A stretch of 64,000 bases of DNA, taken from Perca fluviatilis (lineage: Eukaryota; Chordata; Actinopteri; Perciformes; Percidae). The first letter of the stretch is position 1. Each line of letters starts with the position of its first letter. The stretch spans positions 11,073,840 through 11,137,839 of the forward strand of contig NC_053128.1 in the NCBI RefSeq assembly GCF_010015445.1, in the 5' to 3' direction. Shown here one piece after another: positions 49,821-62,673 of this stretch. The notes under the pieces were generated by a model. It ran no database searches. It saw only the letters and a program-made list of their open reading frames with translations, and was not told where the DNA came from. The position numbers were made by a program, and so were the translations under genes.

Positions 49821-50167
49821 GTATTTTCAACAAGTTACACATCACATTACGATGAGATTATTTCACTAAACCCATAATCAGTCACTGATTCATTTCATGA
49901 ATGGGAACCTGGATTAAATAACCAACGAGAGACGTGAAATCGCAGGCCGAAGTTCATACTGTACAGTTTCTTGGTGCTGAAACAGACTAGTTGATTAGTT
50001 GAACAGAAAACTGATCTATTATGATTTTGACTCATCCTTTTAGTTAACTGTCCGATGGAAATAGCAACAGCTGCTGGTTTCAGCTTCAGAAATGCTGAGT
50101 TTAACACGCTTTTCTTTCATTCTTCTGTCATTATGTAATACATACTTTCTTACTTGCAGATCAGACT

Positions 50168-50620
50168 AAAGCCAATTTCACACCTGCACTGCAGCCCTGA
50201 AATGATCTAGAAATTACCCGGCGGATCTGTATGTCAAAAGGCAAATGTCCAAAACTGGACAATAAACGGACTTTACCCTGCCAGCTCCCTAGTACATGTC
50301 CGAGCGAGCGAGTCGGCGCGTTGATAACATTTCCATCATGCGGCTTGAGCAAAACAGGAAGAAAACAAACGGGTGAAGTCAGTGGCTAAAGAAGATCGGT
50401 GATTTAAAAGAAGACGGCAAGGAAAATGTCCAACTGGAGAGACGGCGAGATTCTGGAACCTCTGTCAGTACGGGCTGATGCCGAAATCGTCAGGCAAATT
50501 CCAGGAACGGCATGAAACCTGGTTGTCTATGACCAAATTACGAACCGGCTAAGTGACCACGGTTGTAATCCGCGACACGTCCTGCCTCCTGCAAGCTCTG
50601 CCCAGGTGCCACCCCTCGCC
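50168..50620 (+). mobile_element. Harbinger-type element, 5' fragment
   Basis: GCCAATTTCACACCTGCACT resembles the left end of fish Harbinger elements, preceded by TAA(A). It is followed by an untranslated stretch and a broken Myb/SANT-like frame (50426-50590). No right end and no DDE transposase are visible, so the element is truncated. The right limit is approximate. Confidence 0.55.
50426..50590 (+). pseudogene. Harbinger Myb/SANT-like DNA-binding protein, broken
   Basis: Known role: in PIF/Harbinger elements a second protein with a Myb/SANT-like trihelix domain helps the transposase enter the nucleus and bind DNA. From the ATG at 50426 the frame reads MSNWRDGEILEPLSVRADAE, then IVRQIPGTA, and hits TGA at 50513-50515. 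In the same frame after the stop it continues NLVVYDQITNRLSDHG, which is the expected next part (helix 2 into helix 3 region). The pattern W-(x)3-E...L(x)3-R-(x)2-E-I-x-RQ-(x)2-GT...VYD-x-I is typical of these proteins. After about codon 48 similarity fades. A stop-disrupted relic; the family call rests on my recognition of the motif. Confidence 0.65.
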
Positions 50621-50639
50621 AAGGGTTAGTTCAAAAGTA

Positions 50640-51371
50640 TTTTGGGTATAAGGGACAATCTCCTGTTGTGTGCTGCTACATGCGAAAAAGACATTGTCCA
50701 GAGTTCATAAAAAAAAAAAAACAGCTTAGATACTAAGATAAAACCGAGCGCTTAATTAAAAACAAAAAAGATCAAATGACTCATCAATTAAGTCCAGTAT
50801 TACATTGTATGAACAGCCAATTATTTTATAACTAAAATAATGCAATGTATTTGAAGTCAATACTGATAAAAAACACAGCATGTTTGAATACTGTATTCTG
50901 GTACTCTCACAAAACACTACAAAAAACTACAACTGGGAAGAGTTTAAATTACAAATCACAGAGCAGCGCTCCCTGACCTGAAGGTGGAGCATGAGGAAAT
51001 GATCTCTTCCACCCTCTATAAACCCCAACACACTGCTCCACTTTGTTTGCATGATTAACAAGAGGCTGAGCCGTGGAGAGGATCAATACGTACTGGCCTG
51101 AGTCTAAGGTTGTAACCCTACCTCTGTGCCCTTCCTATTCCGCAGCCAATTATGTGACATGATCAATACACGTCTGTAATTGGATATCGGCACTTCTTGT
51201 GGCGATTCTGTGGCAAAGGCCTGGAAAATCCATGGCCAGTGCAACATATAAACTCCTCCTATACTGAGCTGCCACCAGGCAGTGCGTCACAGGGGTGCAT
51301 ATTATCTGTTATCTTTGGCAAAGAGATAGAGAAAATATAAAGCTGTTTATCTTTCCCCCAGAAAGAGGCTG

Positions 51372-51402
<31 letters not shown>

Positions 51403-52337
51403 CCACTGGGGGGTTGCTTTGCCTCTCCCCGGAGCACTATCCGGATCCAAATCTGTTCTCTACCGCAGGAAACAGCCACAATCAGTCTACCACCACAACA
51501 ACTTGAAATAGACTCCCGGCAGCAGTACTGTTCTGACAACAGCTCGCCATGTAACAGGCCAAGTGTCATTTCTGACAGTCGTGGATGAAGACAGATGCCA
51601 ATCAAGGCCTGGAAAGGAAAACTGACTACTGATTAACAACTAAAAGAGTCAAAATCAATTAAAAACGATGGAGAAAAAAAAAAATCTAAACATCTTCTGT
51701 GGTCTGGTTTGAGAAGAACTGCAGGGGAGAGATTCAGCCATCTGGCTCGCCACCACAGAGATGGAACCGTGGCCTCCCTTATTCTCATTTCTCTGTGGAG
51801 TGATGGCGCCCAGCAGAGCATAGCTGGCTCCAGAAAGATTCAGGCGCCATTCCACTGCATGCCCATGCTAATCACCCCCAACAACCACTATGCAGATGGA
51901 GCCTCTTTAGAAATCAGACGGCGTCCATAAGGCTCCATGATCTCTTTGTCCGTCCTCTAGTGGAATGGTAAAACTGGCAGCATGTTGTCATGGTGGGTCG
52001 CTTTCCTCAATGTGCAATGTGTCCCCTGAGGTTAGTTGTGTGAGATCATTTGTGAGAGGATACTAACAGAATGAGTCTCTTCTTCACTGGATGTTTTCAC
52101 ACGTGCACGATTTGAAGCTTATTCTACTGTCAAACGCTCTTCACTCTTGACAGTGAAATGCTCTTTACTAGATTAGCTGTAAAATGCCTCATACATGACA
52201 TCACTTAAATGAGCCCTCTCAGTCTGAAAGATTAGGTCAAGTCAAACTCTGCGCTCGCATTTCTGACTAACAGCATTCCCTGAGGAACGCCAGGAAGAGA
52301 AAGAGGGAAGAGGCAGATGAATGTTCCGCAGGCTTTT

Positions 52338-52338
<1 letters not shown>
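50640..52338. other. Spacer with possible conserved island
   Basis: No gene. The stretch 51780-51930 (CCATGCTAATCACCCCCAAC, low in repeats) is a weak conserved-element candidate. A (GT)n tract lies at 51375-51402. Confidence 0.35.
51375..51402. repeat. (GT)n microsatellite
   Basis: Fourteen uninterrupted GT units. Confidence 0.93.

Positions 52339-52418
<80 letters not shown>
52339..52418. repeat. (GT)n microsatellite
   Basis: Forty GT units, then a short G run. Confidence 0.95.
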
Positions 52419-52419
<1 letters not shown>

Positions 52420-55400
52420 GGGGGGGTGGCGCAGGGTGGGGGTAAATGCACAGCTCTGGTTTTCACGGCCGAGTCACATTCAAGCCACTGTAGAATACCA
52501 AATGAAAGAGGGTGGGATGATACATAACAATATGATGTTTTGCAATGTGGTTAAAAAAATAAATAACTGGGCAGAGATGCTTTGCTGCATCTGCTACAGC
52601 TGAACTTACTTAACTTTTAGACTTCTGATGGTTCTGCTGCCAGAGCTAGTTTGCCTTTTAGATATTAAATAATTAAGAAAAACTCATCTCCAGCCAGTAA
52701 CACGGGAGTGAAATGTTCTTTCCATCTTGCCTGGTCCCAAATTAATTTTTCCCCTCACATGCTGGCGCGAGAAATGTTGTCATTTTGTACCGAATCCAAC
52801 CTGTTCAATTCTAGCCGACCGATATGGATATTTGAGGCCAATACGGATATTGATATTTGATTTATCCAATCTGATAATGATATATATCGGCCAATATAAA
52901 ATCCATCGAAACTCCCATCCATCCATTAGGCTTAATTATCCTCTCTCGCGAATCAAATGGAGCCGTGATATTAATACATGGTCACATCCCTACAATACGC
53001 ACTCTGTCGATGTTAGAACTCAAACCCTTGATTGTTCTTTGACAGCCTTTTCCAGCCCGCATTCAAATCTGGGGGCGGTGAAGCTGAGTGCTTTGCATTT
53101 GGATGCAGACCATTTGGACTTGTGGACTTACGGTTTGGGAGGAAAGAGTTAAGCTGTGCACCAATCAAGAGTAGGGCTTTAAAAACTAGATTCAACAGAC
53201 CAAAAGTCACCAGTTAAGCTGTAAGAACTTCAGTACTTAGCATATGATCATTAGTATTCTACGATTATTTAATCATTTATTGAATTTAGTGATTCATAAG
53301 CCACGCTTGAATCTGCATTTGCACTCTTTCTTCAAATGTTGGGTTATTCACAATGCAAACACTGGAGGGGGAATATAAGTGTTTGCATTGTGTCTAAAAT
53401 CTGCTTCAGTACCACATCTTGTGGTAGCTGTGGTTTGTGTTACAGCACACACAGAAGTGAGAGATAATGGGGCTTGTTTGAACTCCAGATTCACTTCCTG
53501 TTTCTTTCTCCCACAAAGCAGCAGCCCTGCCGAACTTGAAGCCGTGTATGCGTTACCACACATTTGCACTTAATGAATATCAACCTCAAAATGCGATTTA
53601 TTTAACGGCTGCACAATACAGCGACCACTTAGCTGTTTTCCTATTTATGTCTGTGCTGTGCATTCTCCCCGAGCCGTATGCCTTCACAGCCTCATATTTA
53701 TTTATTTCATCAGAGCCTATGGCAGACTGCGAGATGCTATCTCACTAATGAATGTGTAGATGCGCTGAAAGCTTACGCTCTGCTGCATTAAGAGGCAAAC
53801 CTCTTCGTCTGAAAGGAATATTTCTCTCTTTGAAATCAATAATAACAAAGCATGCATTGTATGGCACTGTAAATAAAAAGTCATTCCATAGCCATGTTTG
53901 CTTCCACCTATCTGGGTCTATTAAATAATAACTATATAGCAAGTTGTTGTGGTGGTGGTTGGGTTGAGATGTTAACTACTACTTGATCATGTATTAAAAG
54001 CAGAAAGCAATTGAGTAAATAAGTAATAAAAAGCAAGTGTAAAGTCCAACACAATATCAATTTACTCTACAGAAGGTGCTTTTGCTCAAGTCCCATGTCC
54101 TTGTCTCCACAATAAAATAACCAGGAACCAGGAAGTAGGAAGGCTGAATTTGCAATTATATATTATATGTTGACCTTTAGTCTCTGCTCTAGTCCTTAAT
54201 CTCCTTTATGGAAAGTGCTTTTCTGTAAGTACTCATCTCATGTTCTCTTCTTGTTTATCAGGCGTTAACTGGATTTTTTCTAAAGTGGTTGAACGGCGTT
54301 ATTTCTATTTCTCTTGTCAAACTTTTCCGTCCAGTTGCTGTCAGAGTTCAGAATTTTTCCACATTTATGACACAGAAATACAATAAAATAATGGTTTCAG
54401 TGTGCGTCATCGTGCTATAGTTTTTCAAATGTCTTAAACTGTTTTAAAATAAGACAGATGTTCACACCTGGATATTAACACTAGACTATGGTTATGGACT
54501 ATGGTTGTGGCATAAACCAGGGATTTCATAACAATGAAGCACTACAGAGAAGTAAAGGAAGTCACATTTTTAGTCAAGTGCTTAGACGGTGTAACAATAT
54601 TACTTTTTTTCTTTTTTTTGAAGAATAGGTAGTACAGTGAAAATATATTCTTACAACCACCAAACTCAAAATCAACAAAAGCCAGAGAGCTGTAACAACA
54701 GACTGACAGCAGATCCATCTGTTCCGTCGTCATCGGAAACGGACATGGCTTCGTTCAGATGACAGTTCAAAAGTAAGGATGTCTCATTTCTCTAAAAACA
54801 ACTTTTTCTGCATCTCTCCTCGCCTCTTCAGTGGGAGGATGCAAGGGGGAAAAATGCAAGTGAGGGAAACATGGATACAGTTGAGGGAATTGGCAAGGAC
54901 CCACAGATATACTTTATTTTAAGAGGATACATTCTTATTCTGCAGAATAAAATGTCATAACTTGAACAGTAGCAGCTGGGCAGAAGCATCTTAAACCTTA
55001 ACAATTTGTTTTTTTAGTTCTGTTTCTAAGCCAGGAATATTTATTTTTAGGCCAACTGGATTCCAAGCAAGTCCTTCAACTTGACAAAGTTCACGCTCCC
55101 TCCTGCTGCAAGGCATCCGCATCCTCCCTTATCAAGAGACCTTGAACAGGACACTGAATTCCCACCAGCTCCGGAAAATACGGCTCTGTACTCTGCTAAG
55201 CAAGCTTACTTCAGTGTGAAAAGAGGAATGATCAACCTATTGATCAATACATTGCTTTGCCCTCTGATACATCCCCTGGGATTAAAGGAATAGTATTTAC
55301 TTATTCATTTTTATCATAACATGATATTGATATTATGATATTATCTCGCCATGTTGATTACTGGTCTACGGATGGGGAAACTCAAATAACTTGGGGAGAC

Positions 55401-55625
55401 CAGGGTCATATGGCCACACAGGATGTCAACAAACCTCCAATTTACTAAATATTTGGAGATGAAGTATGTGTGATTGTAAATAAAAACTACAGTATGTACA
55501 GCAGGCAGCCTATTTTGAACCAAGAAGGTGGTCTGGACGATCAAGAGGGGGTGTTAATCTTAACATTTACCTTAGTTTTGTCTGCTAAATGAGTTTGGTA
55601 AATTAACCTACATTTGAAGGAGCAG
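52420..55625. other. Mostly unique; one MITE remnant and a candidate island
   Basis: No gene. At 52810-52910, TAGCCGACCGATATGGATAT, GAGGCCAATACGGATATTG and TATATCGGCCAATATAAAAT are a remnant of a TCGGCC-type MITE. The stretch 53560-53810 is low in repeats with several TAAT/ATTA motifs (CTCACTAATGAATGTG) and may be a conserved non-coding element; this is inferred from composition. Confidence 0.35.
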
Positions 55626-55650
55626 AAAAAAGAGACTAAATGTATGGACT

Positions 55651-55664
55651 ATATACACACATAT

Positions 55665-55757
<93 letters not shown>

Positions 55758-55786
55758 TATATATGTATATACATATATACATATAT

Positions 55787-55821
<35 letters not shown>

Positions 55822-55839
55822 CATACATACATACATACA

Positions 55840-55870
<31 letters not shown>
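55651..55870. repeat. Compound (AC)n/(AT)n/(ATAC)n microsatellite
   Basis: Alternating AC and AT blocks followed by about eleven ATAC units (about 55820-55866). All open frames across it are repeat products. Confidence 0.95.
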
Positions 55871-55871
<1 letters not shown>

Positions 55872-55875
55872 CATA

Positions 55876-56221
55876 TATGGAGAAAATCAAATATCACGAT
55901 ATTTTTGACCAAATACCTCGATATCGATACTACAACGATATTGTAGTGTTGACTATTGGTGCTTTCACAACATATTTAGACAATGAGATTTTTGATAAAT
56001 AATCATCAGTAACGTGGATATAATGACTATGTGGGTAAAGGCAAATAATAGAACAACAGTCTGGTAAGTTCAGAAAATGACAACTTTACTGTAATGTAGC
56101 CTTTAAAACCAGGAAAAGACAACACTTATGCCATATCACGATATTACGATATCCAAAATCTAAGTCGATATCTAGTCTCATATCACAATATCGATATAAT
56201 ATCGATCTATTGCCCAGCTCT
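55876..56221 (-). mobile_element. hAT-like MITE, TAGAGCTGGGC family, copy B
   Basis: Read on the minus strand it starts TAGAGCTGGGCAATAGATCG and runs GATATTATATCGATATTGTG, TTTTGGATATCGTAATATCG, TTTTCTGAACTTACCAGACT, then to TTGATTTTCTCCATATA. It matches copy A at 34625-34900 but keeps about 70 bp more inside. Its terminal GGGC end on the left (+) side is missing, abutting the ATAC microsatellite. Confidence 0.75.
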
Positions 56222-56251
56222 AATATATATAAAAAAGAGACTAAATGAATG

Positions 56252-56254
<3 letters not shown>

Positions 56255-56318
<64 letters not shown>
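56255..56318. repeat. (AT)n microsatellite
   Basis: About 32 uninterrupted TA units. Confidence 0.95.
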
Positions 56319-56320
<2 letters not shown>

Positions 56321-56956
56321 TTTGGAATTATTAAGTACTTAGTTAAAGTTGAATACAGCCAGCTGTCCCTGAACTGAACATAAGTCAGTGTGAAACACAT
56401 AGCGTGACACTGGCAAGTTAAGACAAAGGATATTCCCATCCCCTTAAGAAACATGCCAGTTGTGGAAATGTCAACACACAAGCCACATGACTATCAAAAG
56501 TTACAGTTAAAATGATTTGGTGACCTTAGGACCAGGATTAGCTCACACAAAAGGTTAGAAAGCCCCTGGCCTAGACCCATTCCCTCCTTGTCAATCCCAT
56601 TAGCTTCCAGTGGCAGCGTCGCAGCTGTGCGACACAGGACGTGTCCCTAACGAGCGCCATTAGCAGTATTACCTGCATCCGGCGCACGCTGGGGTCACCA
56701 GGTCAGCAGTAGACCAAACGCTGAGATTAAATTACGCCCGAGGGAGGCCGGGGTGGGTGGTTGTCTACAGTAGTCACCGACCCCCCCCTCCCCACAATGG
56801 TCACAAACAGAGATTTTAGAATAGTAAGTGGGCTGGCATTTCCCATGTCGTTTCCTGGTTCATCCGCTCTCTCTGATCTCTTCTCAAACCCTGCAGAGCT
56901 CTTTGAGACAGGGCTTTTTAGTGTTCCGAGTCAGCAGAGATCTAATTTGATTTTGT
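56319..56956. other. Spacer with possible conserved island
   Basis: No gene. The stretch 56580-56745 (CAATCCCATTAGCTTCCAGT, GCGCCATTAGCAGTATTACC, AGATTAAATTACGCCC) is GC-balanced and low in repeats, a candidate conserved non-coding element by composition only. Confidence 0.3.
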
Positions 56957-56999
56957 AAGGTGACCTTGAGTGTTTAGAAAGGCACCTATAAATAAAATG

Positions 57000-57041
<42 letters not shown>
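56957..57041 (+). mobile_element. LINE-type 3' tail with (ATT)n
   Basis: GGTGACCTTGAGTGTTTAGA, AAGGCACCTATAAATAAAAT and then about 13 ATT units (57001-57041). The same ending (AAAGGCNCTATAAATA plus ATT repeats) closes the LINE fragment at 13.7 kb. No coding part is recognised upstream. Confidence 0.6.
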
Positions 57042-57089
57042 GGCTCAGCCATGGAACATTTCAATAAGTCTACCTTACTGACAGGTAGA

Positions 57090-57453
57090 TAGGGCAATAT
57101 TTTTTTATGCACCGACCATGCCCTGTGATTCAATACCAAATTTCAATACCTAAGGAATAAATCTCGTCAGCGCCAGTGAGCCAATAAGAATGCAGCATGC
57201 TTCGACCAAGATCTAAAAATGCTGCCGATTGGCTGTCCATTACATGTCTTAGAGACACGCAGGAAAAACTCTACGTTACGCACAGAGACCGGGCTCACGT
57301 AGTAGCAGCTGAAAAATATGTAATGTGTAATGTTATAATTTCTGTTTTGTTAAAATGGATTTCTATAAAATTGGTATCGAAAAAAGTAGCGTTCAGGAAC
57401 CGGTATCGGTACTGGTATCAATTTATTTATTTTCTTAACGATACCCAGCCCTA
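57090..57453. repeat. hAT-like element, GGTATCG...CGATACCCAGCCCTA type
   Basis: The right end AACGATACCCAGCCCTA is the same as that of the 15.8-kb element, with GTATCGAAAAAAGTAGCGTT and ACCGGTATCGGTACTGG before it. The left end (TAGGGCAATATT at about 57092) is degenerate and no target duplication is seen. Internal sequence differs from the 15.8-kb copy. Confidence 0.5.
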
Positions 57454-58254
57454 CATATTTTGTTGAGTCAGGAAGGACTCAGCCAGTAAATGGCGCACCA
57501 GTCATAGAAAAACAAGTATACCAGGATATTTACCATTAACGTCTTCAAATTATACCGTGATATAAATTTTAGGCCATAACTTGAGTAATTGAGTAAAATT
57601 AATATGAGTTGTTTTCTGTTCCATCAGTGCTTCACTCCAACCATTCGATTTAAAAACACATAAGTGATCTGGGTTCATTATTAAAAAAAAATGCAACAAA
57701 ATAAGAGAACTGCACCAAACGGTCGCTCCTGAGAGCCTCGTAGCCTGTTTTAGCTCTTTGTTTTGGGGTTTTACGGCACATTTATTTTATGGTTCAGTCT
57801 CTAATGTCTCAATAAGCCCACTTCAAGCAGAAGCAGGCACCTGACTTCGGTAAACAAGCTGTGGTAAACCCACTGTAGTCTACCTACCCAGCATCCAGTA
57901 GCAAACAGGAAAGGTTAGCAATTAGTTACTGAAGAAAGTTGAAGAGCTGGCAAGCTTAAGAGCCAGATTTGGGGGTTTTTCTCAAACGCTGATAGAGACC
58001 AAACAAGAACCAAGAAAAGTGAGTTTTCAGAATAAGGCTGAACTTATCAACGCACGGCTTCCAGTGCGTCCCCGCCGCCGCTGCTGGGCCGCCAAAGAAA
58101 GTAGTTGTAGTTAAAGCGGAACTAAACACTAATGTACTTATTTTTCACTATAAATACACTTAATCACATATGTTGTTGATGGCATATCATGTTAAAACAG
58201 AATCTTCTAAGAAACATGTTTTCTAACTAAATAGACTAAATAGCATATGAGGAA
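57454..58254. other. Unique spacer
   Basis: No gene is recognised. A CCGCCGCCGCTGCTGGGCCG patch lies at about 58073. Confidence 0.4.
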
Positions 58255-58595
58255 AATATCTAATTGCAATTATTTTGACTGCTATTGCGATTGCAATATG
58301 ATTCACGATATTGAAGGGAATGATCATGTTTGTATCATTATTCTCATTTTCATTGACTAATATTAAATCTTAAAAAATGTAAATGATTATAATGTGATTT
58401 TTGCGAGGATCTGTACCAAACAAAGATGTTTTCTGTAGTCTGTAGGATAGAATTTGTAGGCCGGCAGCACCACAATACTTCATTCAGAATGGTTTGACAC
58501 ACATTCTGCATTTAACAAATATTGCTCTGCGATTTGGATATTGCCCTATTCCATATTGCGATTTCGATAAAATTGCGATTAATTGTGCAGCCCTA
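58255..58595. mobile_element. MITE with ATTGCGATT motifs
   Basis: The right end reads CCATATTGCGATTTCGATAA, AATTGCGATTAATTGTGCAG, CCCTA. The left side has ATCTAATTGCAATTATTTTG and ATTGCGATTGCAATATGATT, inverted relative to it. A common fish MITE type (TAGGGCTGCACAATTAATCG ends). The left edge is approximate. Confidence 0.6.
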
Positions 58596-60394
58596 CTAAA
58601 TAGGCACGATTTGCTATTGCGTATGCATAACCTCACAATCGATTCACAAGCAGCGAATTTTGCCAAAAAGGCGTCGAGTTTGCGAGCTATGTACTGTATA
58701 TAGCCGTCGCAGCAGTATGAATAGCAGAATTAAACAAAAAAAAGGAAAATCCAATTCACATCAGCTCCTGTTACTTGGCAGCAGCCGCCAATATATCTGG
58801 TGGGAACTGGACAAAGAGAAAGGACCTCAATTACTGGGAGTGGAAGCAGCGGGCTCCGTGTGAGATCTGGAGTCCTGTGGAGCGCTGAGAAGCTCCGGGA
58901 GACCTCTGGGCTCAGCCAGCAGTGATTCAGTCTGAGCACAGGTACTGTAACATCTCTCACTCACACTACACACACACACACACACACACACACATTACAA
59001 GTGTACACACACACTAACACACAGAAACGAAACAGCAGCACACACATACATATCCGCCTGAGTCATCCCAAAGGCATTCACAACCACCTCGCTAAAAGGA
59101 AGAAAAAAAAAAAAAGAAAGAGTGAGAAAGGCTGAGTGAAAAAAAAAACACACTGCAGAACACACAAAAGGCTTCAGAGTGCACGGCTCACAGTCTTGTC
59201 TTTCAGAATCAGCCTGAGGCGATGGATTCTGGATATATGTACACTTTGAGCTCCCGAGCACCGGTGCTCATTAAGCATCCATTTACGGCCTTGAGGTAAA
59301 GAGGCGAGCCTCGGCATTCTTTAAAATACAAAAAAGAAAAAAAAAAATAATAATAAAAAAACAACAACCAGGGATTTATTTGACCATGTAAATGAAGGTA
59401 ATCTTGACAGCTTCTTTACAAGAGGTACTTTACCTCCTCCACAATAAGGCGGACACGTTTGTGAACTCACAGTTACATGAGACAACCACTTCTCACAGTT
59501 TTTATTCGAAATGTTCACCATCCACACTGAAACATAAAAAAGAAATAGCCAAATCTCCTCCTTTTCTCCCTCTTTTGGCTAGCAATTCTAAGTAGTCGCA
59601 TAGTAAACGCATACGCTACAGGTCAATAACGACGCCGGTATTTTCTCAACAGCCACACAAGCGTTCAAAAGGAGCAATCACTGGCCGGTTTCTCGACGTG
59701 CACCTGGCCCTGTCTGCAAAAAAGAATTTGAGACCAGGGTTTTCAGTTTACTTAGTTTAATTAATGTGGAAAGAAACCAAAATGGAGAGGAGGGAAAAAT
59801 ATAATGCATTTTCAAATTTAGCCTGCTTAGTTTTGGACGTGGTCTGAGACTCACCCCAACATACCATCTGTTACTATTTGTTTTCCATGATGATCAACCA
59901 CTAAAACAGATTTTGCACAACACGCCGCTACTTCAGATGTCAGACACGTTGGGCTGACATGTTTTATGTGCATTTATAGTTCGACGCTTTATAAGTTACT
60001 TCACAAATATCACAATAAACTGTGCAACTTCCTCACTGTGAACTGGGAAGACGCAAAGGACATTTCCCTTTTGAGCCACAATGAATGCACACTGTCAACC
60101 GTTATTTATTCAGTAGATTCTGCAGAGTGCTGATTTTGCAGTGCCCTCACTCATTTTCACGCCTATGACATTGCCACCTGAAAGTCAAGCAGAGACTTCA
60201 GTAAGTCGCCTTTCAGTTTGTCTCAAGTGGCTGCTTATCGGGATTGTTTCCTGCTCAAGGGTACGACAGCGGTGCTGGTATTTTTCCACAGGCGGTCCAG
60301 GAGGTCGAATGTTTTCGGTCACTTCCTAATAGCAAACGCTGAGTGTTTTTAAACCTGTTTGACTTACTATTGCTCTGGTTTATTCACATGCACA
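58596..60394. other. Unique spacer with short CA tract
   Basis: No gene. A CA run lies at 58970-58994 and A-runs at about 59103-59115 and 59339-59347. Confidence 0.4.
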
Positions 60395-60605
60395 GGTATC
60401 CATCCTTCCACTTTCTATCCTGTTGAACATCACAGGGTAATGGATGCATCTATCCCAGCATGCACTGGGGGAGAGGCAGACTAATACATACAGACAACAC
60501 CACTCACATTCACACCTATGGGCAATTTATGGGCCAGTTCATCTAAACCGACATGTCTTTCAACTGTGGGAGGAAAATTGAGCACCTGGAGGGAACCCAC
60601 CAGGA
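60395..60605. repeat. Dispersed teleost repeat fragment
   Basis: GTATCCATCCTTCCACTTTC, CCTGTTGAACATCACAGGGT, ACCACTCACATTCACACCTA, TGGGCAATTTA, CTGTGGGAGGAAAATTGAGC and ACCTGGAGGGAACCCACCAG follow the order of a high-copy fish repeat I recognise. Class not determined. Confidence 0.55.
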
Positions 60606-60639
60606 CAAGTCATTATTTTCAAATGTTTTGTCTATAGAA

Positions 60640-60872
60640 TAGTCTGAAAGGTCACCATTAACTATCATAAAATCCCAGAGTCCCCAGATTTTGCACCTTT
60701 TGTCCCACTAACAGTCCAAAACAAAGATATCCAACATACAGTGAAACACAGCAAATCCTCACAATCGAGACGTAGGAAGCAGCAATGTTTTTTTTTGCTT
60801 GATAAACGCCTTGTACGTCCGATTGATTATCAAAACTGAAGTCAGTTCATTTTCTGTTGATCGATCAGCACT
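60640..60872. repeat. Relic of the TAGGGCTGCA hAT MITE family
   Basis: TAACAGTCCAAAACAAAGAT, ACAGCAAATCCTCACAAT, TTTTTGCTTGATAAACGCC, GATTGATTATCAAAACTGAA and TTCTGTTGATCGATCAGC follow the family order. Both ends are lost. A tiny piece (ATTTTCTGTTGATCGACT) recurs at about 63795-63812. Confidence 0.6.
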
Positions 60873-62123
<1,251 letters not shown>

Positions 62124-62126
62124 TAA

Positions 62127-62669
62127 TGGCGTTTTTCCTTTACATGGTACCTGCTCGACTCGCCTTTTTTGTTTTTCCATTATGAAAAAAAGTCCCTGGT
62201 ACTAGCTAACCGGTACTTTTTTTTAGTGTCACCTTCGTCGAGGTTCCAAGCGAGCCGAGGCGATACCAAAAGGTGACGTGAAAACCTGCAGACTACCGAT
62301 TGGTCGGAGAGAATCGTCCCTAATCACTGCGTCATCATTGCTAGCGACAGACGGGGAGTGTCCTGAACAAAGCCGCCGTTTTTAAATAGTTTAGCCAGCG
62401 GAGGGTTTTTTTGCTGCCTCCAGCTTCTTTTGAAACTAAATTTGTTTTCTGGCTGTGGCAACACCCACGTGCCGAGAATCAAAAACAACACACATCGACG
62501 TTCTGTGTGTTTGTCGCGTTAGGTCACGGCAGTTTCGCTATGATGACCAGCCACGCTCGCCTCACGCATGAGGCAGTACCAAATCTGCAATGGAAAATGG
62601 AGGAGGGGGCACCGCAGCCGAGTCGAGTCGAGCCCAGCCCAGCTGGTACTATCAGTGGGCAATCGGCAC
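62127..62669. mobile_element. PIF/Harbinger-type MITE
   Basis: The left end TGGCGTTTTTCCTTTACATG, GTACCTGCTCGACTCGCC and the right end GAGTCGAGTCGAGCCCAGCC, CAGCTGGTACTATCAGTGGG, CAATCGGCAC are inverted relatives. TAA flanks both sides (62124-62126, 62670-62672). This is a very common fish family. 543 bp, no coding capacity; the right terminal bases are diverged. Confidence 0.75.
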
Positions 62670-62673
62670 TAAT

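Noticed and set aside
55608..56002. Tyr/Ile/Thr-rich frames on both strands
   Set aside because: Compound AT/AC/ATAC microsatellite read in six frames.
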